52,471 nt of DNA from assembly GCA_947381325.1 (NCBI GenBank), contig CANCUP010000003.1, positions 1-52,471 on the forward strand, written 5' to 3'. A program made the position numbers and the translations under genes. Under the pieces are notes generated by a model that ran no database searches, was not told where the DNA came from, and saw only the letters and a list, made by a program, of their open reading frames with translations. The stretch is from Comamonadaceae bacterium. GTDB lineage: Bacteria; Pseudomonadota; Gammaproteobacteria; Burkholderiales; Burkholderiaceae_C. This document shows positions 9,254-18,495 of the stretch, one piece after another; position 1 is the stretch's first letter; each line of letters begins with the position of its first letter.

Positions 9254-10681
9254 TTAGAAGTTCAGCGTGCGCTTGTCCACGGCCAAGGCCGCTTCTTTGG
9301 TGGCTTCGCTCAACGATGGGTGGGCATGGCAAATGCGCGCAATGTCTTCGGCCGAGGCCTTGAACTCCATCGCCACCACAGCCTCCGAGATCAACTCTGA
9401 CACCTGTGGACCCACCATGTGCACACCCAAGATTTCGTCGGTTGTGGCATCGGCCAAGAACTTGACCATGCCGGTGGTGTCGCCCAACGCGCGGGCGCGG
9501 CCATTGGCCAGGAACGGGAAAGTGCCCGCCTTGTAGGCCACGCCGTCGGCCTTGAGTTGCTGCTCGGTGCGACCGACCCATGCAATCTCAGGGCTGGTGT
9601 AGATGACCCAAGGAATGGTGTTGAAGTTGACATGGCCGTGTTGACCGGCAATGCGCTCAGCCACAGCCACGCCCTCTTCCTCGGCTTTGTGGGCCAACAT
9701 GGGGCCACGCACCACATCACCCACCGCCCAGACGCCGGGCAAGTTGGTTTTGCAGTCGCCATCGACCACAATCGCGCCGCGCTCGTCCAGTTGAAGGCCC
9801 ACGGCTTCACCGTTCAAACCCGTGGTGTTGGGCACACGTCCGATGGAGACAATCAGCTTGTCGGCATCCAGCGTCACGGCTTCGCCTTTGGCATTGGTGT
9901 AGGCCACCGAGACGCCTTTTTTGCCGTGGTTGATCTCGCCCACTTTCACACCGAGCTCAATCTTCAAGCCTTGCTTGTCAAAGGCTTTTTTGGCTTCTTT
10001 GGCGATTTGTTCGTCCACAGCGCCCAAGAAGGTTGGCAAACCTTCGAGGATGGTGACGTCAGCACCCAGACGGCGCCACACCGACCCCATCTCCAAACCG
10101 ATCACACCCGAGCCAATCAAGGCCAATTTCTTGGGGACCGCACCGATGCGCAAAGCGCCGTCGTTGGAGAGCACATTCACCTCGTCAAACGGCACACCAG
10201 GCAAGGCGCGTGCGCTCGAACCCGTGGCGATGACGATGTGTTTGCCCGTGATGGTCGCTTCGGTCTTGCCGGCCACTTTGATCTCGTAGCCGCCTTCGGC
10301 CTTGGCTGCAAAGCTGCCACGACCGTGGAAGAAGCTGACCTTGTTCTTTTTGAACAAGTACAAGATGCCGTCGTTGTTTTGCTTCACGACATTGTCCTTG
10401 CGGGCCAGCATCTTGACCACGTCTATCTTCACGCCAGTGGCGCTGATGCCGTGCTCTTCAAAATGGTGGTTGGCATGGTCAAAGTGCTCGCTCGATTGCA
10501 GCAAGGCTTTGGAGGGAATGCAGCCCACGTTGGTGCAGGTGCCGCCGGGAGCTGGGCCACCGGCTGCGTTTTGCCACTCGTCGATGCACGCCACTTGAAA
10601 GCCGAGTTGGGCGGCACGAATGGCAGCGATGTAGCCACCGGGGCCAGCACCGATGACGACCACGTCAAATTGATTACTCAT
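9254..10681 (-). CDS. lpdA: dihydrolipoyl dehydrogenase (E3), 2-oxoglutarate dehydrogenase operon
   Basis: FAD enzyme that reoxidises dihydrolipoyl groups on SucB, passing electrons to NAD. Of 475 residues, the FAD Rossmann motif [13 protein letters not shown] is at 8-20, the redox-active pair Cys49 and Cys54 lies in [15 protein letters not shown], an NAD-binding [12 protein letters not shown] follows, then the FAD-domain WAVGDVV and the catalytic His in HAHPSLSEA. The frame is open to 10702, but the ATG at 10681 has AGGAC about 7 nt upstream and gives the usual N-terminus. Last gene of the operon, followed by a terminator. A second, lipoyl-fused E3 gene is at 33119-34954. Confidence 0.96.
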   Translation of the reverse strand: MSNQFDVVVIGAGPGGYIAAIRAAQLGFQVACIDEWQNAAGGPAPGGTCTNVGCIPSKALLQSSEHFDHANHHFEEHGISATGVKIDVVKMLARKDNVVKQNNDGILYLFKKNKVSFFHGRGSFAAKAEGGYEIKVAGKTEATITGKHIVIATGSSARALPGVPFDEVNVLSNDGALRIGAVPKKLALIGSGVIGLEMGSVWRRLGADVTILEGLPTFLGAVDEQIAKEAKKAFDKQGLKIELGVKVGEINHGKKGVSVAYTNAKGEAVTLDADKLIVSIGRVPNTTGLNGEAVGLQLDERGAIVVDGDCKTNLPGVWAVGDVVRGPMLAHKAEEEGVAVAERIAGQHGHVNFNTIPWVIYTSPEIAWVGRTEQQLKADGVAYKAGTFPFLANGRARALGDTTGMVKFLADATTDEILGVHMVGPQVSELISEAVVAMEFKASAEDIARICHAHPSLSEATKEAALAVDKRTLNF

Positions 10682-10703
10682 ATGCGTCCTTTGATGTTTC
10701 AAA

Positions 10704-10780
10704 CAACCCGCGGAACTGGCTTGGCCAGGCCGCTGGGTTGGCCCCCTGATGGGGGGATGCGGCGACTCGCAGTGCGCCGC
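10704..10780. repeat. folded intergenic repeat element between sucB and lpdA
   Basis: Three adjacent hairpins fill most of the 111-bp gap. The first pairs CAACCCGCGG (10704-10713) with CCGCTGGGTTG (10730-10740), with one bulged base. The second is CCCCC-TGAT-GGGGGG (10742-10756). The third pairs GCGGCGACT with AGTGCGCCGC (759-780 of the 10 kb block), again with one bulge. No ORF or T-run is present. It looks like the GC-rich extragenic repeats that are frequent in Comamonadaceae intergenic regions (from memory). In the transcript it could stabilise mRNA or reduce read-through into lpdA. Confidence 0.6.
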
Positions 10781-10792
10781 AAACGGGGTTGG

Positions 10793-12031
10793 TTAGATAT
10801 CAAACAACAGACGGGCTGGGTCTTCCAGCGCTTCTTTCATCGCCACCAAGCCCAACACGGCTTCGCGACCGTCGATGATGCGGTGGTCGTACGACATGGC
10901 GAAGTAGTTCATGGGGCGAACCACGACTTGCCCGTTTTCCACCATGGCGCGGTCTTTGGTGGCGTGCACGCCCAAAATGGCCGACTGGGGTGGGTTGATG
11001 ATGGGGGTCGACATCATCGAGCCGAAGGTGCCACCGTTGCTGATGGAGAAGGTGCCGCCGGTCATTTCTTCCATGCCCAGCTTGCCGTCTTTGGCTTTGG
11101 CACCAAATTCAGCGATCTTTTTCTCGATGTCGGCAAAGCTCATTTGGTCGGCGTTGCGCAAGATTGGCACCACCAAACCACGGGGCGAACCCACGGCAAT
11201 GCCGATGTCAAAGTAGCCGTGGTAGACGATGTCGTTGCCATCGACCGAAGCGTTCAACACGGGGAATTTCTTCAAGGCATGCACCGCAGCTTTGACGAAG
11301 AAGCTCATGAAGCCGAGCTTGACGCCGTGCTCTTTTTCGAAGCGCTCTTGCATGCGCTTGCGCATCTCCATGACCGGGGCCATGTTGATTTCGTTGAAGG
11401 TGGTCAAGATGGCGTTGGTCGACTGCGATTGCAACAAACGCTCGGCCACGCGTGCACGCAGACGTGTCATGGGCACACGCTGCTCAGGACGGTCGCCCAA
11501 GTTCACAGCAGCAGGTGCCGCCACTTGTGGCAATGCCTTGGTGGGTGCGCCCGTGGGAATGACACTGGGTGCAGCCACGGCGGCCAACACATCGCCTTTG
11601 GTGACGCGACCGTCTTTGCCGGTGCCAGACACCGAGCCGGCAGCCAAGTGGTTGTCGGCCATCAACTTGGCAGCGGCAGGCATGGCGACACCGGCTTTGC
11701 TGCTGGACGCTGCAGCGGCGGCGGCCACAGGCGCTGGCGCAGTTGGCGCGGCGGCAGGCGCCGCTGCGGGCGCCGCGGCGGCCACTTTGCCATCGGTGTC
11801 GATGCGGGCAATGAGCTGCTCAGCAGCCACCGTGCCGCCGTCGGCCACCAAGATTTCAGACAACACACCTGCGGCAGGCGCAGGCACTTCGAGCACCACT
11901 TTGTCGGTTTCAATGTCGATCAGGATTTCGTCTGCCGCAACCGTGTCACCGACTTTCTTTTTCCACTGCAGCATGGTGGCCTCGGCCACGGACTCGGACA
12001 ACTGAGGAACTTTGACTTCTACGATAGCCAT
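10793..12031 (-). CDS. sucB: 2-oxoglutarate dehydrogenase E2 (dihydrolipoyl succinyltransferase)
   Basis: Core of the 2-oxoglutarate dehydrogenase complex; transfers succinyl from lipoyl to CoA in the TCA cycle. Of 412 residues, a single lipoyl domain occupies about 1-77 with lipoylated Lys44 ([11 protein letters not shown]). An Ala/Pro-rich linker, the peripheral-subunit-binding domain ([10 protein letters not shown] to KGDVLAAV) and the acyltransferase domain follow, with catalytic His383 and Asp387 in [12 protein letters not shown]. The ATG at 12031 gives the family N-terminus [15 protein letters not shown]; an upstream in-frame start at 12070 would add an unlikely leader. It lies 42 bp after sucA and before the folded repeat that precedes lpdA. 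Confidence 0.97.
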   Translation of the reverse strand: MAIVEVKVPQLSESVAEATMLQWKKKVGDTVAADEILIDIETDKVVLEVPAPAAGVLSEILVADGGTVAAEQLIARIDTDGKVAAAAPAAAPAAAPTAPAPVAAAAAASSSKAGVAMPAAAKLMADNHLAAGSVSGTGKDGRVTKGDVLAAVAAPSVIPTGAPTKALPQVAAPAAVNLGDRPEQRVPMTRLRARVAERLLQSQSTNAILTTFNEINMAPVMEMRKRMQERFEKEHGVKLGFMSFFVKAAVHALKKFPVLNASVDGNDIVYHGYFDIGIAVGSPRGLVVPILRNADQMSFADIEKKIAEFGAKAKDGKLGMEEMTGGTFSISNGGTFGSMMSTPIINPPQSAILGVHATKDRAMVENGQVVVRPMNYFAMSYDHRIIDGREAVLGLVAMKEALEDPARLLFDI

Positions 12032-12073
12032 ATGAATTCTTTCTGTATTTATTTCGTTGTTCTTGGACAAGAG

Positions 12074-14938
12074 TTACTTGGTCAACACAAAGCCTTTGAG
12101 CTTGCCAAATGCGCCTTCGACCAGCGCTTTTTGTTGCTCTTGGTGCAGGTGTGAGTAACCCACGGCAGGCGACGCCGAAGCGGCGCGACCCGAGTAGCCC
12201 AGTTTTTGCCCTGCGCTCATGTTTTCGTGGATGTAGTGCTGCACAAAGAACCAAGCACCTTGGTTTTGTGGTTCGTCTTGTGTCCACACCAATTCAGTGA
12301 GGTTGGGGTACTTTTTGAGTTCGGCTGCAAAGGCTTTGTGGGGGAAGGGGTAGAGCTGTTCCACGCGCAAAATCGCGACGTCGTCAGCACCCAGCTCTTC
12401 GCGCTTTTTCACCAAGTCGTAGTACACCTTGCCCGAACAAGCCAACACGCGCTTGACCTTGTCAGCCTTGAGCGCTTTGTTCTCAGGGATCACGGTCTGG
12501 AAGCTGCCCTTGGTGAATTCCGACACAGGGGAAGTGGCGTCTTTGTTGCGCAGCAGCGACTTCGGTGTGAAGATGATCAAAGGTTTGCGCAGGGCACGGA
12601 CCATTTGTCGACGCAACACGTGGAAGATCTGGCTGGCCGTGGTGGGCTGCACGATCTGCATGTTGGTGTCGGCGGCCAATTGCATGAAGCGCTCTAGGCG
12701 TGCCGAGCTGTGCTCTGGGCCCTGGCCTTCGTAGCCGTGCGGCAGCATCAAGGTCAGGCCATTGACACGGCCCCACTTGACTTCGCCAGAGGCGATGAAC
12801 TGGTCGATCACCACTTGTGCGCCGTTGGCAAAGTCACCGAACTGGGCTTCCCAAATCACCAAGGTGTTGGGGTCGTTGGAGGCGTAGCCGTATTCAAAGC
12901 CAAGCACCGCTTCTTCAGACAAGATCGAGTCGATCACCACAAATGGGGCTTGCTTGTCGGCCACGTTTTGCAAGGCCACATAGGTGCCAGTGTCCCACTT
13001 TTCACGCTTTTGGTCGTGAATCACCGCATGGCGGTGGGTGAAGGTGCCACGGCCGCAATCTTCGCCTGACAAACGCACTGGGTAGCCGCTGGCCACCAAG
13101 GAGGCGAAAGCCATGTGCTCGCCCATGCCCCAGTCCACAGGAATCTCGCCACGGCCCATGGCTGCGCGGTCGTCGTAGACCTTCTTGACCAACTGGTGGG
13201 GGGTGACGGATTCGGGGATGGTGGTGATGCGCTCAGCCAAGCGCTTCCACTCGGCCATGGGGATGGCGGTGTCGCCCGCGTCGGTCCACTTCTTGCCCAA
13301 GAAGGGGGCCCAGTCGACGGTGAACTTGGTTTTGAAGTTGGTCAGAACGGGGTCGGTGGTGTTCTTGCCAGCGTCCAAAGCGGCGCGGTAGGTTTTGACC
13401 ATGTCATCGCCCAGGCCATCGCCCAAACCTTGGGCGGCCAGTTTGTCGGCAAACAACTTGCGGGTACCGGGGTGTGCCGCAATTTTTTTGTACATCAGCG
13501 GCTGGGTCAGCGCCGGTGTGTCTTGCTCGTTGTGACCCAATTTGCGGAAACACACGATGTCAACCACCACATCTTTGCGGAACGCCATGCGGTATTCCAG
13601 CGCCAGTTCGGTGGCCAAGACCACGGTTTCTGGATCGTCGGAGTTGACGTGCAAGACCGGCGCTTCGACCATCTTGACAATGTCGGTGCAGAACACGCTC
13701 GAGCGCATGTCGCGGGGGTCCGAGGTGGTGAAACCGATTTGGTTGTTGATGATGATGTGCACCGTGCCGCCCGTGGAATAACCGCGGGTTTGCGCCAGCG
13801 CAAAGGTTTCTTGGTTGACACCTTGACCACCAAAGGCGGCGTCGCCGTGCACCAACACCGGCAACACTTGGTTGCCTAGGGGGTCGTCGCGGCGGTCCAT
13901 GCGTGCGCGCACAGAGCCTTCCACCACGGGGTTGACGATTTCCAGGTGTGACGGGTTGAAGGCCAGCGACAAGTGCACGGGGCCACCCGCGGTGCTCACG
14001 TCCGAGCTGAAACCTTGGTGGTATTTCACGTCACCGGCAGGCAACTCTTCTGGGGCGGTGTGGTCGAACTCGGCAAACAAATCGGCGGGCAATTTGCCCA
14101 TGGTGTTGACCAACACGTTCAAGCGGCCACGGTGGGCCATGCCAATCACCACCTCTTGCACGCCTTTGGCGCCCGCGAGTTGGATCAATTCGTCCATCGA
14201 GGCGATGAAGCTCTCACCGCCTTCAAGCGAGAAGCGCTTTTGCCCCACGTACTTGGTGTGCAGGTAGCGCTCCAGGCCTTCGGCGGCGGTCAAGCGGTCG
14301 AGGATGTGCTTTTTCTTGTCGGCATTGAAGTTGGGCTTGCTGCGGATGCTTTCCAACTTTTGCTGCCACCAACGCTTTTCAGCTTGGTCGGTGGCGTACA
14401 TGTACTCGGCGCCCAAGGTGCCGCAGTAGGTTTCGCGCAGTGCATTGAGCAACTCGCGCAAGGACATGCTGTTTTTGCCAAAGAAGGTGTTGCTGGTGTC
14501 AAACACGGTTTCTTGGTCGGCATCGGTGAAGCCGTAAAACGCAGGGTCGAGGTCTGGAATGGCCGGGCGCTCGGTGCGCTTCAAGGGGTCGAGGTCAGCC
14601 CAACGTTGGCCGACGTTGCGGTAAGCGGCAATGAGTTGCTGCGCGGCGGTGCGCTTGCGACCCATTTCGGCGTCGGCGCTGGCCATGACGACCTTGGTGC
14701 CGCCCGCTTTGGCGCGCTCGGCAAAGGCGTTGATGACGGGCATGTGGGGCACGTCTTTGGCGTTGCTGCCATCCACGGCAGGCACGTGCTGCAGTGCATC
14801 GAAGTATTCACGCCAAGAATCTGGGACGCTGCCGGGGTTGGCCAGGTAGTTCTCGTACATCTCTTCGACGTACGGAGCATTGCCCCCGAACAGATAGGTG
14901 TTGCCTGAATAGGCTTGGTAGACGTTTGTCTCGCTCAT
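12074..14938 (-). CDS. sucA: 2-oxoglutarate dehydrogenase E1 component
   Basis: Thiamine-diphosphate enzyme that decarboxylates 2-oxoglutarate and loads succinyl onto SucB. The 954-residue length fits. The N-terminal helix that binds the complex core (YVEEMYENYLANPGSVPDSW), the active-site segments GMAHRGRLNVL and HGDAAFGGQGVNQE, the ThDP-binding region with NNQIGFTT, and the C-terminal VWTQDEPQNQGAW are all present. The ATG at 14938 has GGAGG about 8 nt upstream. First gene of sucA-sucB-lpdA, the standard betaproteobacterial order. A hairpin (14952-14968) sits directly upstream of the Shine-Dalgarno sequence. The 179-bp gap to prpE should hold the operon promoter. Confidence 0.98.
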   Translation of the reverse strand: MSETNVYQAYSGNTYLFGGNAPYVEEMYENYLANPGSVPDSWREYFDALQHVPAVDGSNAKDVPHMPVINAFAERAKAGGTKVVMASADAEMGRKRTAAQQLIAAYRNVGQRWADLDPLKRTERPAIPDLDPAFYGFTDADQETVFDTSNTFFGKNSMSLRELLNALRETYCGTLGAEYMYATDQAEKRWWQQKLESIRSKPNFNADKKKHILDRLTAAEGLERYLHTKYVGQKRFSLEGGESFIASMDELIQLAGAKGVQEVVIGMAHRGRLNVLVNTMGKLPADLFAEFDHTAPEELPAGDVKYHQGFSSDVSTAGGPVHLSLAFNPSHLEIVNPVVEGSVRARMDRRDDPLGNQVLPVLVHGDAAFGGQGVNQETFALAQTRGYSTGGTVHIIINNQIGFTTSDPRDMRSSVFCTDIVKMVEAPVLHVNSDDPETVVLATELALEYRMAFRKDVVVDIVCFRKLGHNEQDTPALTQPLMYKKIAAHPGTRKLFADKLAAQGLGDGLGDDMVKTYRAALDAGKNTTDPVLTNFKTKFTVDWAPFLGKKWTDAGDTAIPMAEWKRLAERITTIPESVTPHQLVKKVYDDRAAMGRGEIPVDWGMGEHMAFASLVASGYPVRLSGEDCGRGTFTHRHAVIHDQKREKWDTGTYVALQNVADKQAPFVVIDSILSEEAVLGFEYGYASNDPNTLVIWEAQFGDFANGAQVVIDQFIASGEVKWGRVNGLTLMLPHGYEGQGPEHSSARLERFMQLAADTNMQIVQPTTASQIFHVLRRQMVRALRKPLIIFTPKSLLRNKDATSPVSEFTKGSFQTVIPENKALKADKVKRVLACSGKVYYDLVKKREELGADDVAILRVEQLYPFPHKAFAAELKKYPNLTELVWTQDEPQNQGAWFFVQHYIHENMSAGQKLGYSGRAASASPAVGYSHLHQEQQKALVEGAFGKLKGFVLTK

Positions 14939-14951
14939 TGCGCTGACCTCC

Positions 14952-14968
14952 GTTCCCCTTCAGGGAAC
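14952..14968. promoter_or_regulatory. inverted repeat touching the sucA ribosome-binding site
   Basis: Perfect 6-bp arms GTTCCC (14952-14957) and GGGAAC (14963-14968) with a 5-nt loop. On the minus strand the repeat ends immediately before GGAGG, the sucA Shine-Dalgarno sequence. It could act as an operator in DNA or as a leader hairpin in RNA; the sequence alone does not decide. The rest of 14939-15117 shows no clear promoter boxes. Confidence 0.4.
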
Positions 14969-15117
14969 ATTAGCTGGTTGAAAAAAACCTCCCGCGACAC
15001 GGCTGAACCGGTTGGCGGATGCGTTAGTGGCTGGAAGGGCCTGAAAACATCCGTCATTGTGCCATTGATCCGCCGGGTGTCCGCGGTCTTTACCTGGTGG
15101 GCAGATTCAGCCTGGTG

Positions 15118-17013
15118 TCAGGCGATTTGATCCTGAATTTGCTTCAAGGCCGTGGGGTCGTCGATGGTGGTCAGGTCGCCCGGATCACGTTTTTCACACA
15201 CCGCCTGAATGGCGCGACGCAGCAATTTGCCGCTGCGCGTTTTGGGCAAGGCGGTGACAAACAACACCCGCGATGGCCGCGCCACCGCGCCGAGTTGCGA
15301 ATCCACCACCTTCATGACCTCGCCTTCGAGCTTCAAGCGCGCGGCGGGGTCGCCCAGAGCCGAGGCGTCTTTGGCAATGGCGAAAGCCATGGCCACCTGG
15401 CCTTTGAGCTGGTCGGCCACACCGACCACCGCGACTTCGGCGATGTTGGGGTGGCTGGAAATGCTCTCTTCAATCTCACGGGTGCCCAAGCGGTGACCGG
15501 CCACGTTGATCACATCGTCGGTGCGACCCAAAATAAAGAAGTAACCGTCTTCGTCTCGAACCGCCCAGTCGAAGGTGCTGTACACCAGCTTGTTGGGCAC
15601 GGTGTTCCAGTAGGTGCTGACGAAACGCTTGTCGTCCCCCCAAATGGTTTGCAGGTTGCCTGGGGGCAGCGGACCTTCGATGGTCAGCACGCCTTTTTGG
15701 TGGGCGCCCGTCAACTCTTCACCAGTTTGGTCATCCACCAGTTTGACGTTGTAGCCATAGACCGCTTTGCCGGGCGAGCCAAACTTGCTGGGGGCTTTTT
15801 CCACACCATTGCAGATGGTCAGAATAGGCCAGCCGGTTTCTGTTTGCCAGTAGTTGTCGATGATGGCTTTGCCGTTCAAGCCTTCAGAAATCCATTTGGC
15901 AGTGGGCTCGTCCAAGGGTTCACCCGCCAAGAACAAGGCCTGCAAACTGGACAGGTCGTATTTGGTGAGCAGCGCAGGGTCTTGCTTTTTGAGCACGCGA
16001 ATGGCCGTGGGCGCGCTGAACATGACGTTGACTTTGTACTTTTCGACCAAGCTCCACCAGATGCCGCCATCGGGGCGGATGGGCAAGCCTTCGTACATGA
16101 GGGTGGCCATGCCACCAATCAGTGGGCCATAGATGATGTAGCTGTGGCCGACCACCCACCCAATGTCGCTGGTGCAAAAGAAGGTGCCACCGGGTTGACC
16201 CTGGTAAATATTCGGAATACTGGCGGCCAGCGCCACGGTGTAGCCCCCGGTGTCACGTTGCACACCTTTGGGTTTGCCGGTGGTGCCCGAGGTGTAGAGG
16301 GTGTAACTGGGATGGGTGGACGCCACCCACTCGCAAGGCACTTGGGTGTCCATGTGCTTGGCGCGTTCGGTGGCGTAGTCCACATCGCGCCCGGCCACCG
16401 GGGTGAAGGCCGCGAGGTGGCGGTCCACCATGATGACGTGGCCGGGTTTGTGGGTCGACAACTGGATGGCCTCGTCCAGCAAGGGCTTGTAAGGCACGCC
16501 TTTGCCCCCGCGCGAACCCGCATCGGCGCTGATGATGACTTTGGGCGACGCGTCTTCGATGCGCGTGGCCAGCGAGTGCGAGGCAAAACCGCCAAACACC
16601 ACCGAGTGGATGGCCCCGATGCGGACACAAGCCAACATGGCGAAGGCGGCCTCGGCAATCATGGGCATGTAAATCAGCACCCGATCGCCTTTGACCACGC
16701 CCAGGTCTTTCAAAATGGCGGCCATGCGCTGCACCTCGGCATGCAAGTCGCGGTAGGTGTAGGTTTTTTCTTGGTCGGTCTCGGTCGACACAAAGATCAG
16801 CGCAGGCTGGTCGGCGCGGTCTTTCAGGTGACGGTCGACCGCGTTGTGGCACAGGTTGGTGGTTCCGCCCACAAACCACTTGGCAAACGGTGGGTTGCTG
16901 TAGTCACAGATCTGCTGGGGCGGCGTTTGCCAGTCGATGTGCTGGGCCTGTTCGGACCAAAACGCATCGCGGTCCTCAATGGAACGGCGGTGAAAGTCTG
17001 CGTACGCAACCAT
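15118..17013 (-). CDS. prpE: propionate--CoA ligase (PrpE type)
   Basis: ANL-superfamily acyl-CoA synthetase that activates propionate (and some acetate) through an acyl-adenylate. The 631 residues match PrpE rather than the longer Acs. The N-terminus MVAYADFHRRSIEDRDAFW is PrpE-like, the AMP-binding P-loop is YTSGTTGKPKGVQRD, the hinge region includes GRTDDVINVAGHRLGTREIE, and the C-terminal PKTRSGKLLRR carries the lysine that is acylated in regulated members. The ATG at 17013 has GAGGAG 8 nt upstream. It stands 179 bp upstream of sucA on the same strand, with no terminator visible between them. Acetyl-CoA synthetase activity is an alternative. Confidence 0.9.
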   Translation of the reverse strand: MVAYADFHRRSIEDRDAFWSEQAQHIDWQTPPQQICDYSNPPFAKWFVGGTTNLCHNAVDRHLKDRADQPALIFVSTETDQEKTYTYRDLHAEVQRMAAILKDLGVVKGDRVLIYMPMIAEAAFAMLACVRIGAIHSVVFGGFASHSLATRIEDASPKVIISADAGSRGGKGVPYKPLLDEAIQLSTHKPGHVIMVDRHLAAFTPVAGRDVDYATERAKHMDTQVPCEWVASTHPSYTLYTSGTTGKPKGVQRDTGGYTVALAASIPNIYQGQPGGTFFCTSDIGWVVGHSYIIYGPLIGGMATLMYEGLPIRPDGGIWWSLVEKYKVNVMFSAPTAIRVLKKQDPALLTKYDLSSLQALFLAGEPLDEPTAKWISEGLNGKAIIDNYWQTETGWPILTICNGVEKAPSKFGSPGKAVYGYNVKLVDDQTGEELTGAHQKGVLTIEGPLPPGNLQTIWGDDKRFVSTYWNTVPNKLVYSTFDWAVRDEDGYFFILGRTDDVINVAGHRLGTREIEESISSHPNIAEVAVVGVADQLKGQVAMAFAIAKDASALGDPAARLKLEGEVMKVVDSQLGAVARPSRVLFVTALPKTRSGKLLRRAIQAVCEKRDPGDLTTIDDPTALKQIQDQIA

Positions 17014-17046
17014 GCGGGTGTCTCCTCTTATGACGTCGATCTGAAT

Positions 17047-17058
17047 TCATAATTATGA
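17047..17058. promoter_or_regulatory. palindrome in the prpE upstream region
   Basis: Perfect 12-bp palindrome TCATAATTATGA centred about 40 bp upstream of the prpE start. Its CATAAT half could serve as the -10 box on the minus strand, with TTGCTG 15 nt upstream as a weak -35. Promoter or operator use is inference. Confidence 0.35.
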
Positions 17059-17108
17059 GAAGACGGGACTTGCAGCAAGCTGACTCTGACCCCGCATCGA
17101 CTGCTGCT

Positions 17109-17711
17109 TTACTTGATGAGCGCTTGAATTTCTTTGAACGGATCAGCATCCGCGCTGCGCAGCCACTCAAACAGCACCATCTCGGTGGTCACCAGCTCAG
17201 CGCCGGCACCCGCCAAACGGTCAAACGCGGCATCGCGGTTGCGCTCGGTGCGCGAGCCACAGGCGTCGGTCACCACCCACACCTCAAATTCAGCCTCCAG
17301 CAATTCAAGCGCGGTTTGCAGCAAGCACACGTGGGCCTCCACACCCGCGATGACGATGCTTTGACGGCTGGGGTCTTGGGGCACGGCCTTTTGCAAGTGC
17401 TTGGGCAGACTTCGTGCATTGCCACCGGCGGCGCGTGGCGCAGGACGCAGCACCTCGATCAAGCCTTCGGCACAGGCACTGAAGCTCATCTTGGGCAAGG
17501 TGCGTCGACACAGTGCGCGCAACTCGGCAGGGTTTTGACCCAGCTTGTCTGGATTTTGCTCAGTGCCCCAGGTCGGCACCTCCATCCAATGCGCGGCTTG
17601 GGCCAGGCGCATGGCGTTGGCCAACACGCCGACGCCATCGTGAATGGCGGGCATGAGGCGGTCTTGGTAGTCCACCAGCACCAGCTGAGAGTCTTGGTCG
17701 TCGAGCAACAT
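17109..17711 (-). CDS. isochorismatase-like cysteine hydrolase
   Basis: Member of the isochorismatase/nicotinamidase-like fold (YcaC-type), 200 residues. The expected triad is visible: Asp14 (LVLVDYQDRL), Lys74 (TLPKMSFSAC) and Cys129 (GVEAHVCLLQTA). The cis-peptide region VIAGVEAH before the cysteine is typical of members that hydrolyse amides or related compounds; the true substrate is unknown. The frame is open upstream to 17816, but the ATG at 17711 gives the family N-terminus. The gap 17712-17869 to the divergent NlpC/P60 gene contains a TAGAAT hexamer near 17858 and a GAGTC-TT-GACTC repeat, nothing more that I can assign. Confidence 0.85.
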   Translation of the reverse strand: MLLDDQDSQLVLVDYQDRLMPAIHDGVGVLANAMRLAQAAHWMEVPTWGTEQNPDKLGQNPAELRALCRRTLPKMSFSACAEGLIEVLRPAPRAAGGNARSLPKHLQKAVPQDPSRQSIVIAGVEAHVCLLQTALELLEAEFEVWVVTDACGSRTERNRDAAFDRLAGAGAELVTTEMVLFEWLRSADADPFKEIQALIK

Positions 17712-17869
17712 TCGCAATATCCGTGGGATGAAAACAGGGCCAAGTATCGGCGATGTGCAAGACGGCCCGAGAGTGCAGACAGGCAGAGAATCATTAACGC
17801 CAATGAAATCAATCACTTAGCCTTGAGTCTTGACTCAGTGGGTCAGTCTCGGCAGGCTAGAATGGCCGG

Positions 17870-18418
17870 ATGTTCAAACGCGCCCTCCTCGTCCTCTGCT
17901 GTGTTGCCAGCGCCCATGCGGCGCCCAGCAACAACGCGGCCGATGACATTGAGCGCTACCTGGCTGAGCGCGGCGTGTTGGCCCAGATGGCCCAGTTGCG
18001 CGACTCGGTCGGCGGCAAAGCCTCTGAACTGGTGGTCAACGCCATGGGTTTTTTGGGCGTGCCCTACCGCCGAGGTGGCACCGAGGCCGACACAGGCTTT
18101 GATTGCAGCGGCTTTGTGCGCTCCATGTTCGAGCAAAGCGTGGGCTTGGTGTTGCCCCGCCGGGCCCGCGACCAAGCGGCGGTGACCGAAAAAATTGACA
18201 AAAAAGATTTAGAGCCTGGTGACTTGGTGTTTTTCAACACCATGCGCCAAACCTTCAGCCATGTGGGCATTTATGTGGGCGACAACAAGTTCATCCACTC
18301 GCCCAAGCCTGGCCAGCAAGTGCGGGTGGAAGACATGCGCCAAGCCTATTGGGAGCGCCGCTTCACGGGCGCACGGCGTGTCTCGGGTTCAGAGAAAACC
18401 GACGCTTCCAAAAACTGA
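17870..18418 (+). CDS. NlpC/P60 family peptidoglycan hydrolase, secreted
   Basis: Predicted D,L-endopeptidase acting on cell-wall peptides. The first 18 residues form a signal peptide ending in ASAHA. The NlpC/P60 domain occupies about 48-170, with catalytic Cys79 (GFDCSGFV), His131 (FSHVGIYVG) and a third polar residue His143 (KFIHSP). A TAGAAT -10-like hexamer ends about 6 nt before the ATG, so the transcript may be almost leaderless. A paralogue sits at 47577-48083 and shares the GDLVFFNT, SHVGIY and YW-RRF-G-R features. Here the N-terminus is a cleavable signal and not a lipobox. Confidence 0.92.
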   Translation: MFKRALLVLCCVASAHAAPSNNAADDIERYLAERGVLAQMAQLRDSVGGKASELVVNAMGFLGVPYRRGGTEADTGFDCSGFVRSMFEQSVGLVLPRRARDQAAVTEKIDKKDLEPGDLVFFNTMRQTFSHVGIYVGDNKFIHSPKPGQQVRVEDMRQAYWERRFTGARRVSGSEKTDASKN

Positions 18419-18495
18419 GCCGACTCGGCCGACCGCGATTGCGACGGAGCTTTCACGCGTTTCAAGACTCGCTGGGCTTGAACCCTTTCAACCCG

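Noticed and set aside
9419-12154. A 911-codon open frame on the plus strand opposite lpdA and sucB
   Set aside because: It is antisense to two certain genes, has a His/Gln/Gly-rich composition typical of the reverse frame of biased codons, and no recognisable domain.
15097-17052. A 651-codon open frame on the plus strand opposite prpE
   Set aside because: Same reasoning: a shadow of prpE, which has all its catalytic motifs.
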